Source: Lunularia cruciata
Taxonomy: Eukaryota > Streptophyta > Marchantiopsida > Lunulariales > Lunulariaceae
Direction: 5' to 3'
Assembly: GCA_948567375.1 (NCBI GenBank)
Contig: OX419761.1
Span: 60,115,089-60,179,088, forward strand
DNA: 64,000 bases
In this document: positions 59,952-64,000 of the stretch, one piece after another
How positions within the stretch are numbered: position 1 is the first letter of the stretch
Layout: every line of letters begins with the position of its first letter
Position numbers and translations under genes: made by a program
Notes under the pieces: generated by a model
The model's database searches: none
What the model was told of the DNA's origin: nothing
Seen by the model: only the letters and a program-made list of their open reading frames with translations

Positions 59952-61150
59952 TATCGTTGCCTCGTATCTTTCTAAGGGTACAAGGCAAGCAGGTACTAGA
60001 GGTTGCATCTGCTTCAATCGATATTATATTGGAATATTCGCATTGCGCTTTCCGTCAGTGGAGAAAGGTGTAACGCAGATTGATTAGAATCAAAAGTAAA
60101 ACCTACTCTCCACGGTCCTACCCTAGAAACAGGTGTGAAAAGAAATAGAACATTTAAAGGTAAGTACCTTTTTCTCATCAGTTCCCTTGAGTCCGGAGCA
60201 GAGAAGCTCCCGTAGAGATTCTGATGTTTCTAACTTTCAAAGTTGATTGGAAGGTTACTTGGGGTTATCTCCTTTCGGGAACCCACAATTGTTTATTGGA
60301 TATCACCAAACGAATAAGATGGGAAAGCCTACTGAGAATTGCCAGAAAACTCTATCTGGTGTCAATGGATAGACGATCTTTCCATAGAGAGGAAATGCAC
60401 ACATCAATGTGGCTTTCCAGGTTATTAAAGAGATACATTTTTTAGTACTTATATAGAGGGATTGGAAGTCGAAACCGACACCTCGGCACAAATGAAGGCA
60501 TTTAATGTGTTTCAGTGCATACATTTTATGCAAGTCTTTGCGACTTACTTTTGCTGTTCTGTGTCGATGGTTCATGCTGACGTAGAGCATTTAGGGGTGA
60601 ATCCCTGTCCTCGTACACCAAGCTCATGGGGTATAGGACATTGTGTTTAGTTTGTATTCAGAGCGTTGGAGTTCTGCTGATACTACTAACAAATTGACTC
60701 GGATCGCTCGAGGTAATACTTATTATGACTTAAAATTATTTGCAGGTATAAATCGTTTATGTTACACACTCTACACTAGGTTTCGTTTCGAGGTTACTCG
60801 TAGTAGCACTAATCCTCCTTCACTATATAGAACTATAGAATGATATCTTTGGGGGAATTACCTTTTGTACCCTGATTATGTTATGCCTTGTCGAGTCCAA
60901 GGTGGCATGGAATCATGTTGTGGATACGCATTGTAAACAAGAGGTTTTTATTCATTACTCAATTTTACATCTTACATACTCTAGTGTTGTTGAGATCTTC
61001 TTTTAGGTTGACAAAGACTAGAGAATGTAATGTAGTATGAAAAATAGTGGACCACTGTGCTATCTATATCTAAACAGAATAACTAAACGAGGGAACCACC
61101 GTGCTCTTGATTCTCGTCAGTGTGGAAAGATAAGGATATTCTAAAAAGAA
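59952..61150. other. Downstream flank of frataxin, no gene recognised
   Basis: Moderate GC with small open frames of 60-95 codons and no known domains. It probably holds the frataxin 3' UTR and intergenic sequence. A canonical AATAAA signal close to the stop was not found. Confidence 0.4.
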
Positions 61151-61154
61151 GGAT

Positions 61155-61244
61155 GACCGCGTAGAAAAGATGAAGGATGGGAAGACCCCATCAAGGCGCA
61201 CAAGGGAGAGATGAAAAGGGAAAATGGAGCTAAGCCCAATAGAG
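61155..61244 (-). repeat. Dispersed repeat, inverted copy of 1706-1797
   Basis: The minus strand reads CTCTATTGGGCTTAGC, then CTCTCCCTTGTGCGCCTTGA, then TGGGGTCTTCCCATCCTTC and CTACGCGGTC, matching 1706-1797 at about 85%. Confidence 0.75.
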
Positions 61245-61249
61245 GATAT

Positions 61250-62880
61250 TCTAGAAATAAAGTTCTCTTCAAGTTACACAGCCGATTACCAAGTTGATTT
61301 CAGTACCAATCAGTATTTTCCTGATTACTATTCTTCTACAATTCGCAATAATTTTCGTTCCTTAATTCCATTTGGTATCTTGCGGCCTAATGCTTTGATG
61401 GGGTCTTCCTCAGCTTGGTATCCTTTAAAGCGTCTTTTCTCCACTACCACTGTCCCCGTACCATTGTTTCCTGACAACCGTTTCTTGGAATTCTACATTA
61501 GTAAAGTAAACTCTTAACTCATTAACGTTCACAACGCAAAAATATCTGTCCTGTCGCTTTTGTGTAACTATGAGGATTGCCAGGCGTATATTCATTGTTC
61601 TGTACAATGGATGACATCAACTTGTATACGAGGCGGTGGTACCTCAAATCAGACCAAAGAAGTATATGCATAAATGAAGCGACTAATAGAGAGATGAAAA
61701 ACAATATTTTAAAACTATTCATCATAAATATTCACTAGTCCAAACTTTATTTAATCGGTTTCGTACAAATTTTTTTTTATTTGATACTAAAATTAGTATT
61801 TACTATAAGGTGAGATTTCAATTTAATTTTATGTTGATGTCATAGAAACTATAAACTGAGAAAACAAAGGGGATAAGAAGTAAAATTGCATTGGACTATA
61901 TTATTTGTATATTTTCAGACTTATTCAGAAATCTCAATAAAACTTTCCCAAACATCTTATACTCCTCATCAATAGAGTTAATCTCAAAATTACTACACCA
62001 GATTACTCGATGCTTTTAGAATATTCAGTAGCGCCTTTTATGAATTTCTCTAATTTCAATCTTAGGAAAATCCCCAATATTTTCATTGACTTGTAGATTA
62101 CATAAAGGGAAATAAAATTTCTTAATTCAGAAGTTAAAATTTATTATAATATGAACCTCAACGTGAAATAAATCCCTATTATGTTAAGCCATTCAATTTC
62201 TATTTGTAAAAGGCCAAGTTATCACTTTTTATATATGAGTAAAAATTACAACTGCAAACTACCGGCTTCATGGTGTGACTTTTTTTCTGGATTATATTAA
62301 TATTATTAATTTCAGAATCCACCTACAGATCTTGCAAGAGCATAATTAGCCGTGTCATACAAAACTTCTGCATATTTATAAAATTATTCTGGGCATGAGA
62401 TTAGTAACTATTCTGTTCCAATTTTTACAAATTATGTAAAATATGGAATAAGTGTAATTTCTTTCAGCTCATCTGTTTTGCCAATGAATGAAAAATATTC
62501 CAATTCTCGTTCAAATGGATATCTTTACTTACAATGTTGAAAATAGGCTAGAGACTTTTTCCTTTCCTCTTCTAAAAACTGCAAGAACCAAAGCAATTAT
62601 CGTACAAATGAATATCTTTACCTACAATGTTGAAAATTAGGCTATAGAGTTCAAGCACGTTTTCCTTTCCTCTTCTAAAAACTTGCATGGACCAAAAATG
62701 GTTCCAAGGTGGTGATTTAGTGTTGTTGTGAGTGCTAATTCAAAGAACGATCTTGTAGTATTCTGCAGTAGCATTTGATATTCCACATTTAAGAGTAAAC
62801 TGTTACAAACTATAGCTGAGCAAGATCGATGCATTCACTAAACCATTGGTTAAGCTCCCTAGAATGCCATAGTGGGTTGA
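61250..62880. other. AT-rich DNA without a recognised gene
   Basis: AT-rich, no open frame above 97 codons, no known domains. It contains the 93-bp-period direct repeat at 62512-62696. Confidence 0.45.
62512..62696. repeat. Direct repeat, two units of about 92 bp
   Basis: Units at 62512-62592 and 62605-62696 share CAAATGxATATCTTTAC, ACAATGTTGAAAAT and TTTTCCTTTCCTCTTCTAAA. The second has a 10-bp longer middle. Confidence 0.85.
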
Positions 62881-63218
62881 TGCTCAAAATCTCTTGATTG
62901 GAAATACGACCTGCCTCATTTGGAGTGCAATGTATTTTAGCACAGTTTCACACTTGTACCTTGAGTTTGCTAGTCTGCCTCTTTGCTCTTTTTCCCTTCA
63001 CTTGTCCAGCCAAGCTGAAGTTTGAGAGCAACCTTTCTGTTGGGTTATGGGCCCATGCACTTCCTCCTAATTGTCACTATTCAATATATTCTTCATTCTT
63101 CCCGCACCTTACTGTACACTCTTGATCACTCTCACGTCTTCTCATGCACTGACCTGCATTATGGACCTGCACTATTCAATGTATTCCTATAGACTTGTGC
63201 ACAGACCCATCGTGAATC

Positions 63219-64000
63219 ATGTCAACTATACTATCCATATCAAAAGTCTTCCTTCCCAAGGAGCACCGCTTTGATAACAAGAACCTCAATGCATTCAAGC
63301 ATAACTTCACACTCTTGTTGTGTCTCGTTGACCTTGACTACCTCTTCGACCCAATCAACATCAATGTTGTTGCTGCTACCACCAATCAAGATAAGATCAA
63401 GGACTACAAGATCCTCTATAACATCCTCTATGCCAACCTCAATGCAGATGCTCACTCTATATCATTGACAAGAATTTGATACAGGCTAAGCTACTTGGCA
63501 ACTCTTCATCTCCTTCAAACAAGTAGTATGATGTTTGCACTACTGTTGTTCCATTTGTTCCAAGCGTTCATTACTCAAAAAGTTGCTCTATGATTGGACC
63601 TAAACAACCACAAGCTGCACTAGTATGGTAGGTCTATGCTCTACACATCATTGGATCAGTCCTTATTCATACATTCTTATGAATGGATCCATGGACCTAT
63701 TTGATCTTACCAAGCTTAAGTCAGATTACCTCATCTTAGGCATCAACTCCAATATTTCCATCCTCTCACTTCAACCATCATATGCTACTCTTACTGCTAG
63801 TCAATCACCTCCAAAACTACAAAAACTCCATGCAAGCCATACTTGGGCTTGTAGTTACTACAAGAGAAAAGGCTTTAAAGGCTCATCCATCAACCACAAG
63901 GAATGTGATTTGTGCATAAACTTCTTTAACTAGTAGAGAGAAAGTAGTACTACCATGCAAATGCTATCTAGTATGGACATTGTGGCAACCACTATGGACA
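63219..64000 (+). pseudogene. Possible copia-type gag relic
   Basis: Plus-strand frames give LNAFKHNFTLLLCLVDLDYL and KDYKILYNILYANLNADAHS, reminiscent of the helical gag of Ty1/copia elements (about 63219-63480). Further on, HTWACSYYKRKGFKG and INHKECDLC resemble a worn CCHC knuckle. No RT is in the window because it ends here. The assignment rests on pattern only. Broken fossil. Confidence 0.35.

Noticed and set aside
60150-60170. Match of TTTAAAGGTAAGT with the inverted motif near 1090
   Set aside because: Only about 13 bp match and the flanks do not align, so chance is sufficient.

Overview
This is eukaryotic nuclear DNA, almost certainly from a land plant. Supporting signs are GT-AG introns, a plant-type mitochondrial frataxin gene, a tRNA-Asp copy that fits the plant form, chromodomain Ty3/gypsy elements primed by initiator tRNA-Met, and a PIF/Harbinger relic. 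The large nested retroelement content and a 5.2 kb intron suggest a large genome, perhaps bryophyte, fern, lycophyte or gymnosperm. The sequence alone does not settle the species.

Layout. 1-1.2 kb is unassigned DNA of moderate GC, followed by a four-unit minisatellite and a dispersed repeat (1.2-1.93 kb). AT-rich DNA with an (AT)36 tract runs to 5.7 kb, then comes the 3' end of an old chromovirus (5.74-7.02 kb). From 7.02 to 28.10 kb there is a nest. The outer layer is a minus-strand chromovirus whose two parts lie at 7.02-8.69 and 23.79-28.10 kb. Between them is a plus-strand coiled-coil-coding LTR-like element (here called X). Inserted in X is a GC-rich minus-strand Ty3/gypsy element (11.80-21.73 kb). 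Next come a PIF/Harbinger transposase relic (28.2-28.8 kb) and a second chromovirus with perfect CAAAG target duplications (29.04-35.38 kb). A relic-rich stretch with a solo LTR and a MITE-like element follows (35.4-40.5 kb), then a younger chromovirus with another solo LTR nested in its 3' LTR (40.56-47.92 kb). From about 49.8 to 61 kb the GC content is higher. This part holds the only host gene I can assign, a five-exon frataxin gene (52.37-59.95 kb) whose second intron is swollen by a reduplicated module. The right end is AT-rich DNA with a possible copia-type gag relic.

Main discoveries. (1) The 11.80-21.73 kb element carries, besides gag, protease, RT, RNase H and integrase, a DNMT3-like cytosine-5 DNA methyltransferase domain between protease and RT, and a PHD finger at the integrase C-terminus. 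That is a possible writer plus a chromatin reader in one retroelement. (2) The ends of this element are circularly permuted, in the order B'-internal-A-B-A', as if a two-LTR circle had re-entered the genome. (3) Element X ends in LTR followed by the complement of almost a whole tRNA-Asp, then a short inverted copy of the LTR end, then an inverted copy of X coding sequence. This is the arrangement expected from a reverse-transcription intermediate that copied its own tRNA primer and snapped back. (4) The two 451-bp LTR segments of the methyltransferase element differ only by transitions, about half of them at CpG.

All large LTR elements except X point the same way (minus strand). They are described as fossils. 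Apart from frataxin, no intact host gene could be supported.
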